64,000 nucleotides of DNA from Nocardia sp. NBC_01730 (GTDB lineage Bacteria > Actinomycetota > Actinomycetes > Mycobacteriales > Mycobacteriaceae): assembly GCF_035920445.1 (NCBI RefSeq), contig NZ_CP109162.1, positions 7,130,001 through 7,194,000 on the forward strand. The letters run 5' to 3'. Under the pieces are notes generated by a model. The model was not told where the DNA came from, made no database searches, and saw only the letters and a program-made list of their open reading frames with translations. The position numbers and the translations under genes are program-made. Positions 45,721-53,635 of the stretch are shown here, piece by piece (position 1 is the stretch's first letter; every line of letters begins with the position of its first letter).

Positions 45721-47007
45721 TCAATCGAAGGCGGCGGGGTCGATCGCTGCGGCCATAGCCCGGTAGCCGGTGTCGTTGGGGTGCAGGTGGTCTCCGGAGT
45801 CGTAAGCCGCATGCAGCCGGTCCGGGTCGGTGGGTCCGCGCAGGGCGGCGTCGAGGTCGATGATCGCGTCGTACTCGCCGCAGGTTCGGATCCACGCATT
45901 GATCGCGGCGCGTTTGTCCTCGCTACGAGCGGTGGACAACGGCGACGGTTTCGCGGGCGACAGCGTGGCGGCGACCACCCGCAGGCCGGCGGCGCGGGCT
46001 TGGCGGATCAGATCGCGGTGTCCGGCGATGACCTCGTCGCAGGACACCGCGGTGTACGGCTCGAAGATCGGCAGCGGGGCGGTCTCGGAGACCTCGCTGA
46101 GGCCGATGTCGTTGATACCCAACAGGATGACGACGGTGCCGATGCCAGGCTGTGACAGGACGTCGCGGCGGAATCGGGAGGTCGCCTTCGCACCGAGCCA
46201 CGCGGAATCGACGGTGAGCCGATTGCCGCCGATGCCGTGATTCAACACCGCGCGCGGCCGACCTGTGTTCGCCAGACGCTCGGCCAGCATGTCCGGAAAC
46301 CGGCGGTTGGCGTCCGGGGTGCTGAACGTTCCGTCGGTCAGGGAGTCACCGAAAACCACCACGCCGGCAGACCGAGCCGGACCGCCGGCCACGTCCACTC
46401 CGCTCAGGTAATACCAGGACTGCGAGGTCTCGGTGAACACTCCGCCATCGCTGTCGGCGCAGTGGCCGCCCGCAGCGCGATAACTGGTAGCCAAGGCCTG
46501 AGCGTGAAAGGTGGCGCGGCCGGTCGGCGCGGCCAGGTACATCGTCACGGCAATCGAATCCAGCGGCGCCGACCGGAAAGCCACCGGGTCGCTCGCGACT
46601 TCGGTGCCAACAGGGATCGCGAACCTCGGTGCCCCATCGACGCTCAGGTGCCGCACGGTGCCCGGCTCGACCGCGCCGCCGCCACGGCTGACGGCAACGG
46701 TCGCCGCGGTGACCACCAGCGGCGTGCCACCGAAGGCGTTCGACAATCGAACACGCAACCTGTCACCGCCCACGCTGAGCCGTAGCACCTGGCGCAGCGT
46801 CTGATCAGTGAAACCCTCCTCGGACCAATTCGGGTCGAAGCCGGCACTCGGCCGCTGCAACGACGTCGCCCATGCCGCAGCCCACCGATCCCCGGCCACC
46901 ACACCAACTGACACCGCAGCCCGATCTGGATCGGCCGTGGCGATGATCGATCGTGCCCCTCGACTGGTCGACCGCGCGCCGCCGTCGACGATCTTGGATT
47001 CACCCAT
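45721..47007 (-). CDS. SGNH/GDSL-family esterase
   Basis: 428-residue two-domain hydrolase. The N-terminal half (about 40-200) is a beta-rich domain common in secreted GDSL esterases. The C-terminal SGNH domain has the nucleophile Ser in VVFGDSLTDG, the oxyanion Gly/Asn blocks NHGIGGNRL and LLGINDIG, and the Asp-His pair in SGDHLHPND. No signal peptide is visible, although relatives are often secreted. First gene of the operon facing the AraC regulator. Substrate unknown. Confidence 0.87.
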   Translation of the reverse strand: MGESKIVDGGARSTSRGARSIIATADPDRAAVSVGVVAGDRWAAAWATSLQRPSAGFDPNWSEEGFTDQTLRQVLRLSVGGDRLRVRLSNAFGGTPLVVTAATVAVSRGGGAVEPGTVRHLSVDGAPRFAIPVGTEVASDPVAFRSAPLDSIAVTMYLAAPTGRATFHAQALATSYRAAGGHCADSDGGVFTETSQSWYYLSGVDVAGGPARSAGVVVFGDSLTDGTFSTPDANRRFPDMLAERLANTGRPRAVLNHGIGGNRLTVDSAWLGAKATSRFRRDVLSQPGIGTVVILLGINDIGLSEVSETAPLPIFEPYTAVSCDEVIAGHRDLIRQARAAGLRVVAATLSPAKPSPLSTARSEDKRAAINAWIRTCGEYDAIIDLDAALRGPTDPDRLHAAYDSGDHLHPNDTGYRAMAAAIDPAAFD

Positions 47008-47102
47008 GACATGACCGTATGAACCAAAGACCGGATGATGAATGGCCTGACGTCTTGATTTTTTGTCTGATCGTCTGGATAAGCCGACGGTAGGATATCT
47101 GC
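47008..47102. promoter_or_regulatory. Divergent esterase operon / AraC promoter region
   Basis: 95 bp between the two starts. A -10-like TAGGAT (47091-47096) lies only 6 nt before the AraC GTG and no ribosome site is visible, which suggests a leaderless transcript. The stretch contains the repeated word GTCTG(A)TCGTCTGG and an unusually T-rich run. Confidence 0.5.
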
Positions 47103-48056
47103 GTGGACGTTCTCAGCGACGTGCTCGCCGCCATGCGGGCGGGCCAGCCGTACGCCGGTCGCAGTACCTGCAGCGCCCCGTGGGGTGTGCGGTTCCCCGC
47201 TAGCGACGCGGCCTGCTGTCACATCGTCCTGCAAGGCGGCTGCAGCCTCATCCCGGCCGGCGGCGCCCCGGTGCCTATGGGCGTCGGAGACATCCTGTTC
47301 ACCGGGCCCCAACACGCTCACACGCTGTCCGACCAACCCGACAGTCCGGCCGTCGACTTCCAGCCCAACCGCGGTAGCGGCTACTCCGTCGTGGAACTGA
47401 ACATCCCCGGCCGCGGTGCCACCACCGAAATGCTGTGCGTCTGCTACACCTTCGACCTTGCACGGCCGCACCCGCTGCTCGACACCCTGCCGCCGGAGAT
47501 CCACCTCCCCGCCCGAGTCGGCAACCACAGCGCGTTGCGCACAACCGTCGACATGCTCGGCACCGAGCTACACCAACCACGCTCCGGTACCAACGCCATC
47601 CTGCCCGCCCTCATCGACATGCTGCTGCTTCACGTGTTACGGGCCTGGCTCGACGAACACGCCGACCACACCACCGGATGGGCCACCGCACTCACCGACC
47701 CAGCGATCGCCACCACCCTGCACCACATCCACCACCAATTCGAAAAACCTTGGACCGTCGAAGAACTGGCCAAACGAGCCGGTATCTCCCGCGCCACCTT
47801 CGCCAAACGCTTCACCGCCGCCGTCGGCCAGCCACCCCTGACCTACCTCACCTGGTGGCGGATGACCACCGCTGCCCGGCTACTGCACAACACCGACACC
47901 CCCATCCACACCATCGCCCAACGCAGCGGATACCGTTCCGAATACGCCTTCTCCAAAGCATTCAAGCGCGAATACGGCATCCCCCCGAACCAATACCGCC
48001 GCCAGCGTCCCGCCACGGCAACGCAACGGTGGATCCCACAGACCATGGCAACATGA
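47103..48056 (+). CDS. AraC-family regulator with cupin sensor domain
   Basis: 317-residue transcription activator. N-terminal cupin (about 1-180) with GVGDILFTGPQHAHTL, then a tandem helix-turn-helix domain (about 215-305): WTVEELAKRAGISRATFAKRF and IHTIAQRSGYRSEYAFSKAFKREYG followed by P..YRR. The 3' third uses strongly C-ended codons and encodes many His/Thr residues. It is divergent from the esterase-hydrolase-exporter operon, its probable target. Signal molecule unknown. Confidence 0.9.
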   Translation: MDVLSDVLAAMRAGQPYAGRSTCSAPWGVRFPASDAACCHIVLQGGCSLIPAGGAPVPMGVGDILFTGPQHAHTLSDQPDSPAVDFQPNRGSGYSVVELNIPGRGATTEMLCVCYTFDLARPHPLLDTLPPEIHLPARVGNHSALRTTVDMLGTELHQPRSGTNAILPALIDMLLLHVLRAWLDEHADHTTGWATALTDPAIATTLHHIHHQFEKPWTVEELAKRAGISRATFAKRFTAAVGQPPLTYLTWWRMTTAARLLHNTDTPIHTIAQRSGYRSEYAFSKAFKREYGIPPNQYRRQRPATATQRWIPQTMAT

Positions 48057-48176
48057 ATATCCGCCCATGCCGTAATCGCGCGTCAGATAGCACTGATCAA
48101 CAGAACCAGGGTTGCCACAGATAATGGGCTGACGCCCGACGGGACGCCTACCTGCGCCGACTGCGCCGGATTCCGA

Positions 48177-49832
48177 TCAGAGCGTCTCGGTGAGGGTGCC
48201 CGCTTCCATGTGCCAACGGCGGGTCGCGTGGATAGTGTCGAGCATGCGGCGGTCGTGGGTGACCAGCAGCAGTGTGCCGGTGAAGGATTCGACTGCCTGC
48301 TCCAGTTGTTCGATGGCGGGGAGGTCGAGGTGGTTGGTCGGTTCGTCGAGCACGAGCAGGTTGACGCCGCGGGCCTGGAGCAGGGCGAGGGCGGCGCGGG
48401 TGCGTTCGCCGGGAGAAAGGGTGTCGCAGGGGCGCAGTACATGCGGGCCGCGCAGGCCGAATTTGGCCAGTAGCGTGCGGATCTCGGCGTCCGGCCAGTC
48501 CGGCATCTCGGCGCCGAAGGTGTCGGCCAGCGCGATGGTCCCGCGGAACAGGCCGCGCGCCTGGTCGACTTCGCCGATCTCGACGCCGGAGCCGAGGCTC
48601 GCGGCACCGCTGTCCGGCGAAATCCTTCCGAGCAGCAAGGCGAGCAACGTGGACTTGCCGGAGCCGTTCGCGCCGGTCAGCACAATGCGATCGGCCCAGT
48701 CGATCTGGGTGGTAATCGGCCCGAGGGTGAAATCGCCGCGCGTGACGGTCGCGTTCGAGAGCGTGGCCACCACCGAGCCGCTGCGCGGGGCGGCGGCGAT
48801 GCTCATACGCAACTCCCACTCCTTGCGCGGTTCCTCCACCACCTCCAGCCGTTCGATGCGGCGCTGGGTCTGCCTGGCTTTGGCGGCCTGTTTCTCGGTG
48901 GATTCGGCGCGCATCTTGCGGCCTGCCTTGTCCGAGTCCACCTTCCTGGGGTCGCGCGCCTTGCGGCGGGCGTTGCGAACGCCGTGTTCGAGCCAGTTGC
49001 GCTGCATCTGCGCGCGAGACTCCAGGCCCGCCTTGGTGTCCGCGAACTCTTCGTAGGTCTCCCGCGTGTGCTGACGGGCGATCTCCCGCTCCATCAGGTA
49101 TGACTCGTAGCCGCCGTCGTACATGCCCACCTGCTGCTGCACCAGGTCCAGCTCCACGATCCGATTGACGGTGCGCGCCAAGAACTCCCGGTCGTGGCTT
49201 ATCACCACCAGCGGAACACGCACGCCGGTGACGAACTGTTCCAGCCGGGCGAGGCCGTCCAGATCCAAATCGTTGGTCGGCTCGTCCAGCAGCAGGATAT
49301 CGAAGCGCGACAGCAGGACCGACGCCAATCCGGCGCGGGCGGCCTGGCCACCGGACAGGCCGGTCATCGGCGTATCGAGGCCGTTCGGCAGACTGTCGGC
49401 CAGGCCGAGATCGGCCGCCACCTCGTGGGCGCGCTGGTCGAGGTCCGCGCCGCCGAGTGCGAGCCAGCGCTCCAGCGCGGGGGAGTATTCGTCCGCGCCG
49501 CCCTCGGTGAGTCGTTCGGCGGCCGCGTCCATTATCTGTTGCGCCGCGGTGACTCCCGTTCGGCGACCGAGGAATTCGAGCACTGTCTCGCCCGGCACCC
49601 GCTCCGGCTCCTGCGCCAGGTAGCCCACTGTGGCGTCCGGCGGGCTCAATGTGATGCTGCCGGTCGGCGCGTGTCGATCGGCGAGCATGCGCAGCAGTGT
49701 CGACTTGCCCGCACCGTTCACGCCGACCAGACCGATCACATTACCTGGCGCGAGGGTGAGGTCGAGGTCGGCGAACAGCGTGCGTTCGCCGTGACCCGCG
49801 GACAGCCCGCGGGCATGCAGAGTGGTGCTCAC
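48177..49832 (-). CDS. ABC-F ATPase, antibiotic-resistance type
   Basis: 551-residue soluble protein with two ABC domains and no membrane segment. Domain 1: GVNGAGKST, LSGGQAARAG, LLLDEPTNDLD; domain 2: GANGSGKST, LSPGERTRAAL, LLVLDEPTNHLD. The charged interdomain linker (about 240-330; many Lys/Arg) enters the ribosomal E site in this class. It resembles mycobacterial Rv1473 and streptomycete macrolide-protection ABC-F proteins more than the housekeeping EttA. GTG start. A leader with an inverted repeat precedes it. The exact antibiotic spectrum is unknown. Confidence 0.88.
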   Translation of the reverse strand: MSTTLHARGLSAGHGERTLFADLDLTLAPGNVIGLVGVNGAGKSTLLRMLADRHAPTGSITLSPPDATVGYLAQEPERVPGETVLEFLGRRTGVTAAQQIMDAAAERLTEGGADEYSPALERWLALGGADLDQRAHEVAADLGLADSLPNGLDTPMTGLSGGQAARAGLASVLLSRFDILLLDEPTNDLDLDGLARLEQFVTGVRVPLVVISHDREFLARTVNRIVELDLVQQQVGMYDGGYESYLMEREIARQHTRETYEEFADTKAGLESRAQMQRNWLEHGVRNARRKARDPRKVDSDKAGRKMRAESTEKQAAKARQTQRRIERLEVVEEPRKEWELRMSIAAAPRSGSVVATLSNATVTRGDFTLGPITTQIDWADRIVLTGANGSGKSTLLALLLGRISPDSGAASLGSGVEIGEVDQARGLFRGTIALADTFGAEMPDWPDAEIRTLLAKFGLRGPHVLRPCDTLSPGERTRAALALLQARGVNLLVLDEPTNHLDLPAIEQLEQAVESFTGTLLLVTHDRRMLDTIHATRRWHMEAGTLTETL

Positions 49833-49861
49833 CTGGACGAGTCTGCCGTGCTCGGGGTTGA

Positions 49862-49893
49862 ACCCTGAGAGCGGGCCCTGGAGAAATCAGGGT
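49862..49893 (-). promoter_or_regulatory. Stem-loop in ABC-F leader
   Basis: Inverted repeat ACCCTGA / TCAGGGT with an 18-nt loop, 30-60 nt upstream of the ABC-F start. Resistance ABC-F genes are often controlled by leader attenuation, so this could be part of such a switch. The transcription start is not known. Confidence 0.35.
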
Positions 49894-49979
49894 CGGTATC
49901 GGTCGCCGGGCCGATGTCGCGGCGCGCGTCGCCCGGCAGAGTGGAGTTCGTAGCGATCACCACCAGAGAAGGAAGACCA

Positions 49980-50171
49980 ATGACCGCCCCCACCCGTCGT
50001 TTCGTCCGTTCCGCCCACGACAAGTGGATCGCAGGTGTCTGCGGTGGCATCGCCGACTATCTCGGCTGGAACGCCAACGTCGTCCGTCTGCTGTTCGTGG
50101 TGTCGTGCCTGCTGCCCGGCCCGCAGTTCGTCATCTACCTGGTGCTGTGGCTGCTGATGCCCAAAAAGTGA
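49980..50171 (+). CDS. PspC-domain small membrane protein
   Basis: 63-residue protein consisting of one PspC domain: RSAHDKWIAGVCGGIADYLGWNANVVRLLF followed by a second hydrophobic stretch (VIYLVLWLLMPKK). PspC domains are single or double membrane-spanning units tied to envelope stress responses. The ATG at 49980 has AGAAGGAAG upstream. Divergent from the ABC-F gene. Confidence 0.9.
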   Translation: MTAPTRRFVRSAHDKWIAGVCGGIADYLGWNANVVRLLFVVSCLLPGPQFVIYLVLWLLMPKK

Positions 50172-50245
50172 CTCGAGCCTGTGCGGGATGACAGGATGGG
50201 GCGATGCCGCTCGCGGCACCGCATGAGTCCCGCTGAGGAGGAGTC

Positions 50246-50554
50246 TTGGTCACCTCGGGCGAATTCCCCGGTCTGGATCTACCCGGCGTCGACGCGTCCT
50301 CGCCACTCGACGGCCTGGGTGCGGTCGAACTGCACCACCCCACCCAGGACATCGACGGTGACGGCACCCTCGATTCCGTCACCACCACCGGTGACGAGGC
50401 GATGCAGGTCTGGACCGACTACGACCACGACGGCTTCGCCGACCACGTCACCGTAGTGGAGAAAGACGGCGACTACGCCGCCTGGGAGTTCCACCGCCAC
50501 CCCGACGGCACCTCGGAGTGGCTCCGCACGGACAAGGGCAAGATCGGCAACTGA
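50246..50554 (+). CDS. Small acidic protein with EF-hand-like Asp loops
   Basis: 102-residue acidic protein. Two DxDxDG-type loops (DIDGDGTLDS and DYDHDGFADH) resemble calcium-binding loops of EF-hand or type-3 repeat proteins. The C-terminal YAAWEFHRHPDGTSEWLRTD looks like an edge strand of a small beta domain; similar proteins in mycolata carry the name DUF6802. A TTG preceded by GAGGAGGAG is the likely start. No signal peptide. Function unknown. Confidence 0.7.
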   Translation: MVTSGEFPGLDLPGVDASSPLDGLGAVELHHPTQDIDGDGTLDSVTTTGDEAMQVWTDYDHDGFADHVTVVEKDGDYAAWEFHRHPDGTSEWLRTDKGKIGN

Positions 50555-50575
50555 CCCGACACACGCGCTGCGCCG

Positions 50576-50630
50576 TGTCCCGGTCATAGCAGATAGAGCC
50601 GCTCATTCGGCAGGCGCCGAAGCCCATCCG
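50576..50630. repeat. 55-bp direct repeat, copy 1
   Basis: Identical over 55 bp to 52208-52262 and in the same orientation. On the minus strand it encodes the last 14 residues of the 74-residue protein at 52216-52440 (ends LPNERLYLL), so this copy is a displaced gene tail. The two copies flank the ArsR-reductase operon. Confidence 0.9.
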
Positions 50631-50685
50631 GATCGAGGAAGGGCTCAACGTCATCGAGTCGTGGAACCGCGCCAATAGCGGCTGA
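50629..50685 (+). pseudogene. Tn3-family transposase fragment
   Basis: A frame of 18 codons ending at TGA reads RIEEGLNVIESWNRANSG. The EGLNVxExWNxAN pattern is highly characteristic of the C-terminal catalytic region of Tn3-family transposases. Nothing else of the transposase remains. It directly continues from copy 1 of the 55-bp repeat, marking a recombination junction. Confidence 0.6.
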
Positions 50686-50697
50686 GCGTAAAAGAAG

Positions 50698-51033
50698 TCA
50701 CTCGCATGCACCGGTGTCTGAGCAGGAGGTGATCTGGTCCACGAGCTCGCGCAGCGGGGCCAGGATGTCGGCGAGTTCGTCGCCGTTCAGGGCGTACAGC
50801 CGAAGCGTGCCTTGGCGTTCGACGGTGAGCAGTCGCGCTGCTCGCAGAATCTTCAGGTGATGCGAGACCGCTGGTTGGGAGAGGGCGAGCTGCGCGGCGA
50901 TCTCTCCCACGCTGGACTTTTCCCCGGCTTTCAGCAGCAGGGCGATGATCGCCTGGCGTCGGTCGTCTCCGAGTGCGGTGAACAACGGCTGGCATTCGGT
51001 GAACTTGGCCAGAATGCCCTGGGCGGCGGTCAC
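50698..51033 (-). CDS. ArsR-family repressor
   Basis: 111-residue winged-helix repressor: GEIAAQLALSQPAVSHHLKILRAARLLTVERQG is the complete HTH plus wing. The metal-binding ELCVCDL motif of ArsR/SmtB is absent in helix 3; two cysteines near the end (SCSDTGAC) could sense metal or redox. Its ATG overlaps the stop of the upstream reductase gene (ATGA), so it is the second gene of an operon likely controlled by its own product through the palindrome at 51979-52000. Confidence 0.9.
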   Translation of the reverse strand: MTAAQGILAKFTECQPLFTALGDDRRQAIIALLLKAGEKSSVGEIAAQLALSQPAVSHHLKILRAARLLTVERQGTLRLYALNGDELADILAPLRELVDQITSCSDTGACE

Positions 51034-51971
51034 ATCGTCGCCCGATCCGAGAGACTGCTTCGGAGCTCGCGCAGCCGGGTCACCGGCAACGCATGAGCCT
51101 CGCCCTCGGCGATCCAGCCAGCGAGCATCAGTCTGGTCTGATCGGCCACCTTGGTGAAATGGGCTTCAAGGTACCGAGCCAGGTCGAACGGGGTCAGAAC
51201 AGGCAACAACCGCAGCGCCATCTTCACCACCAATTTCGGCGCGCGGCTCTGGCGTCCTCCGGTCTGCGCGGCCACGATCGCCGACGCTTCAGCGCTGGCT
51301 TCGGCCGCCGGACCGACGTCGGAGAGCAGAGCGGGAAGCGACCAGCTCGCCACTTCCAAGGCTGCGATGTAGGGCATGGTCAGTGCAGCGATGCCCTCGC
51401 TGGCACCGGCCTGAGTGGAGGGCCGGGCACGCAGGCCACCGGCCCGCAGGGCGGTCGCCACCGCCTCGACCCGGGTCCGGTCGGCCCGGTCACCGAGAAC
51501 CTTCAGAGTCGAGCCGGGGGGCATCCAATACGCGATTCCCGGTGCCGGAACCTCAGCGGTCAACGGTGCGGAGTAGGCGAGCATGGACGGCACGACCTGC
51601 ACGACCTGCTCAGCAGGCCAGACTTCCTCCAGTACGGCGCGGTCGTGAAGATCTTGACCGATGCTCACCACGGTCGCGGCGCCGATCGCGTTCCGCAGGT
51701 CGGACAACCACGACCCGCGCAGCGCGGTCGAGGACACGCACAGCCAGACCATATCCCACGTCCCGTCCGGGATCTCGGCGTGCACCCCCTCGGGCCGGAG
51801 CTGTTGGGTGACCGGTTTTCCGAGCCTGCGCAGCTGATACAGCGTGCGGCCCGTGTTGGCCCATCCAGTCCGTCCGGGCTTGACCAGATAACTCATGGAC
51901 GCGCCACCGAACCCGAGCCGCATTCCGAAAACCTGGCCGAGCGCGCCGTCACCAACTATCAGAACCCGCAT
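51030..51971 (-). CDS. Ketopantoate reductase (ApbA/PanE) family protein
   Basis: 313-residue NADP-dependent 2-dehydropantoate 2-reductase family protein. The N-terminus RVLIVGDGALGQVFGMRLG is the Rossmann dinucleotide loop. The C-terminal helical domain has TMPYIAALEVASW in place of the usual KLxxN element, so catalysis of the standard panE reaction is uncertain. The ATG at 51971 has GGAG six nt upstream; an alternative ATG at 51983 lies inside the operator palindrome. Co-transcribed with an ArsR repressor, unusual for a pantothenate gene, so a detoxification role is possible. Confidence 0.8.
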   Translation of the reverse strand: MRVLIVGDGALGQVFGMRLGFGGASMSYLVKPGRTGWANTGRTLYQLRRLGKPVTQQLRPEGVHAEIPDGTWDMVWLCVSSTALRGSWLSDLRNAIGAATVVSIGQDLHDRAVLEEVWPAEQVVQVVPSMLAYSAPLTAEVPAPGIAYWMPPGSTLKVLGDRADRTRVEAVATALRAGGLRARPSTQAGASEGIAALTMPYIAALEVASWSLPALLSDVGPAAEASAEASAIVAAQTGGRQSRAPKLVVKMALRLLPVLTPFDLARYLEAHFTKVADQTRLMLAGWIAEGEAHALPVTRLRELRSSLSDRATM

Positions 51972-51978
51972 TTTTTGC

Positions 51979-52000
51979 TCCATTCAAATATTTGAATGGA
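51979..52000. promoter_or_regulatory. 22-bp perfect palindrome, candidate ArsR operator
   Basis: A perfect inverted repeat with half-site TCCATTCAAAT, AT-rich in a GC-rich surrounding. It lies just upstream of the reductase start codon and overlaps its ribosome site. The ATTCAAAT/ATTTGAAT core is typical of ArsR/SmtB-family operators. Binding would block the reductase-ArsR operon. Confidence 0.75.
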
Positions 52001-52011
52001 AGAATACATGA

Positions 52012-52221
52012 CACACAAAGGAACACCGCCGGTTCGTCGAGTTCGCCGACACCGTCAAACGCGACCGCACCATCGGAATCTGCTACGGCGCAGCAGGAAT
52101 CGGAAAAACCCTGTCCGCCTCCCGCTACGCCCGCCGGGACAAAGCCGGACACCTGCTGCGCACCTGGGGTATCCGCGAGGGCTCCGACAAAGAGGTCTAC
52201 GCTGCGCTGTCCCGGTCATAG
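52012..52221 (+). pseudogene. TniB/IstB-like AAA ATPase fragment
   Basis: An open frame of 69 codons without a start, beginning after TGA 52009-52011. It encodes [32 protein letters not shown] sequence (an N-terminal helix, then Walker A GAAGIGKT) and SASRYARRD, as in the ATP-binding target-selection proteins of transposons. It ends at TAG 52219 inside the 55-bp repeat, so its C-terminal Walker B part is missing. Relic of a mobile element. Confidence 0.65.
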
Positions 52222-52262
52222 CAGATAGAGCCGCTCATTCGGCAGGCGCCGAAGCCCATCCG
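52208..52262. repeat. 55-bp direct repeat, copy 2
   Basis: Same orientation and sequence as 50576-50630. This copy sits in its natural place as the 3' end of the minus-strand gene 52216-52440, so it is probably the parental copy. The ATPase fragment breaks off inside it. Confidence 0.9.
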
Positions 52263-52440
52263 TATCGCCGGGAATCACAGTCACCGCGCCGTGACCCTGG
52301 CGGATGTGCCAGTCCTGCGCGAACCGGAATGCAGCGGTCAGGCAAGCGACGAAGTCCATGCGCACGCCATGTAGATGAATGCTCAGGTGTACGTCCGGCT
52401 CTTCCGGCCGCGGGGATGCGTCGACGCTCACGATCTTCAC
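52216..52440 (-). CDS. Small conserved-looking protein, 74 residues, unknown
   Basis: Compact protein: [21 protein letters not shown] suggests a beta hairpin, then [22 protein letters not shown] a helix, and [19 protein letters not shown] a final strand-loop. No family recognised. The GTG start overlaps the stop of the upstream gene (GTGA), so the pair is translationally coupled. A longer frame to 52593 is possible but antisense-like in composition. Its last 14 codons are duplicated at 50576-50630. Confidence 0.55.
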   Translation of the reverse strand: MKIVSVDASPRPEEPDVHLSIHLHGVRMDFVACLTAAFRFAQDWHIRQGHGAVTVIPGDTDGLRRLPNERLYLL

Positions 52441-52673
52441 CGGCCCCGATCTCGGAAGAAATCGAAGTCGTTGCGTGTCACGATGACAGCGGCCACGAAT
52501 GTCGCGCATGCGATCTGTTCGCCGGGCTTGTCGGCGCACTCCCGATGCTGGTGTATCGCGGCCACGGCATCGTGTCGGCTCCGCACCGGCCAATGCGGAT
52601 TGTCGTGGCGCTGTCGGTCGTCCTGCGCTCGCCGTGAGTCATCGAGAGATGCCAGCACCGGATCGGCATCCAT
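52437..52673 (-). CDS. Small hypothetical protein, coupled to next gene
   Basis: 78-residue acidic/basic protein rich in His, Asp and Arg, with a hydrophobic stretch CATFVAAVIVTRNDFDFF near the end. No family recognised. Support for being real: the stop codon overlaps the GTG of the following gene by 4 nt, the usual operon arrangement, and no competing gene occupies the stretch. Start is ATG 52673 or the GTG just before it; ribosome site weak. Confidence 0.45.
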   Translation of the reverse strand: MDADPVLASLDDSRRAQDDRQRHDNPHWPVRSRHDAVAAIHQHRECADKPGEQIACATFVAAVIVTRNDFDFFRDRGR

Positions 52674-52910
52674 CACCGATCACCGCATCCGATCTCGTCG
52701 GTCGCCAGCCCGGGATTGAACAGGTCATCGATTACACGGGCGCCGGTGTAGGAGCAGCCGTTGCCCGCCAGTCCGGTGTGCTCGCCGATTACGCCATCGG
52801 CTACGGGAGCCACACCGACGCAGCGTGAGCACCCAACGAAGACGAGGACGTCAGCGTCGAAAACCGCACCCACACAGGCCGACAACCGAATCGACGGCCC
52901 AGGCGCTGCC

Positions 52911-53411
52911 TCAGGCATGCACTGCCGCTCTCCGGGATGCCGGTCCGTCGCAGTTGCGAATCGCTTCGACCACCGCCATTCCCGACGGGCGGAACTCGTC
53001 GCGAGGTGGCGTTACCCAGACCCGGAATCCGGCGCTGCGGGCGACCGGCGACGGCAACGCGATCTGCGCGCCCACGCGGGAGACGGAGACATTGAGCCGA
53101 AACAACTCGGCGAACAACGTCGTCTCGTCGGGTACGTCCGGCACCACGATGAACGTCCACCGTTTCGAACGCGGATGCGAGACAATCGGCCCCAACCGCA
53201 CCCCCTGACTCTGCATACGGCTCTTCACCGCACCGCCGAGCCGCATCGGCATGGTGATCGCGCCGACACTGCCCGCAGGCACGATGATGCGCCCGCCCAG
53301 CTCCGGCTGAACAATGGCCGGTAGCCCACAACTCTGCCGATAGAACCGGCACCGCGTCGTCGGCGTATCGGCCTGCACCAGCGGCGAAACCCGTGTGTCG
53401 TCCAACCCCAT
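52911..53411 (-). CDS. Hypothetical protein of primase-like (Prim-Pol N-terminal) type
   Basis: 166-residue soluble protein: LPAIVQPELGGRIIVPAGSVGAITMP near the start, HPRSKRWTFIVVPDVPDETTLFAELF in the middle, and AQIALPSPVARSAGFRVWVTPP with FRPSGMAVVEAIR at the end. This order resembles small actinobacterial proteins related to the N-terminal domain of bifunctional DNA primase/polymerases, but catalytic Asp pairs are not evident, so activity is doubtful. ATG at 53411 follows AAGGAG at 8 nt. Divergent from the XRE regulator. Confidence 0.55.
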   Translation of the reverse strand: MGLDDTRVSPLVQADTPTTRCRFYRQSCGLPAIVQPELGGRIIVPAGSVGAITMPMRLGGAVKSRMQSQGVRLGPIVSHPRSKRWTFIVVPDVPDETTLFAELFRLNVSVSRVGAQIALPSPVARSAGFRVWVTPPRDEFRPSGMAVVEAIRNCDGPASRRAAVHA

Positions 53412-53582
53412 CCCCGTATCTCCTTGCTCGTCGTGTGAGGTGCACCCGACGCCGAGGAGCAAGCGCCACCGACGGACCGCTCACGGCCATCGGTGTGCCG
53501 CTGCGAGGCGGCATCAACCCGGCGTCGGGTGCACTTCTGAGAGTCGCTGGTCGGCTGGTCCGATCCCAGGCACAAAACCGCA

Positions 53583-53601
53583 CGGAAGTAATACGCTTCC
53601 G
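53583..53601. promoter_or_regulatory. Inverted repeat upstream of XRE regulator
   Basis: CGGAAG / CTTCCG separated by 7 nt, 35 bp before the XRE-family start codon, between divergent genes. Candidate operator; no direct evidence. Confidence 0.35.
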
Positions 53602-53635
53602 GCATACGGCATTGCAGGCACGGACAGGGGCGGCA

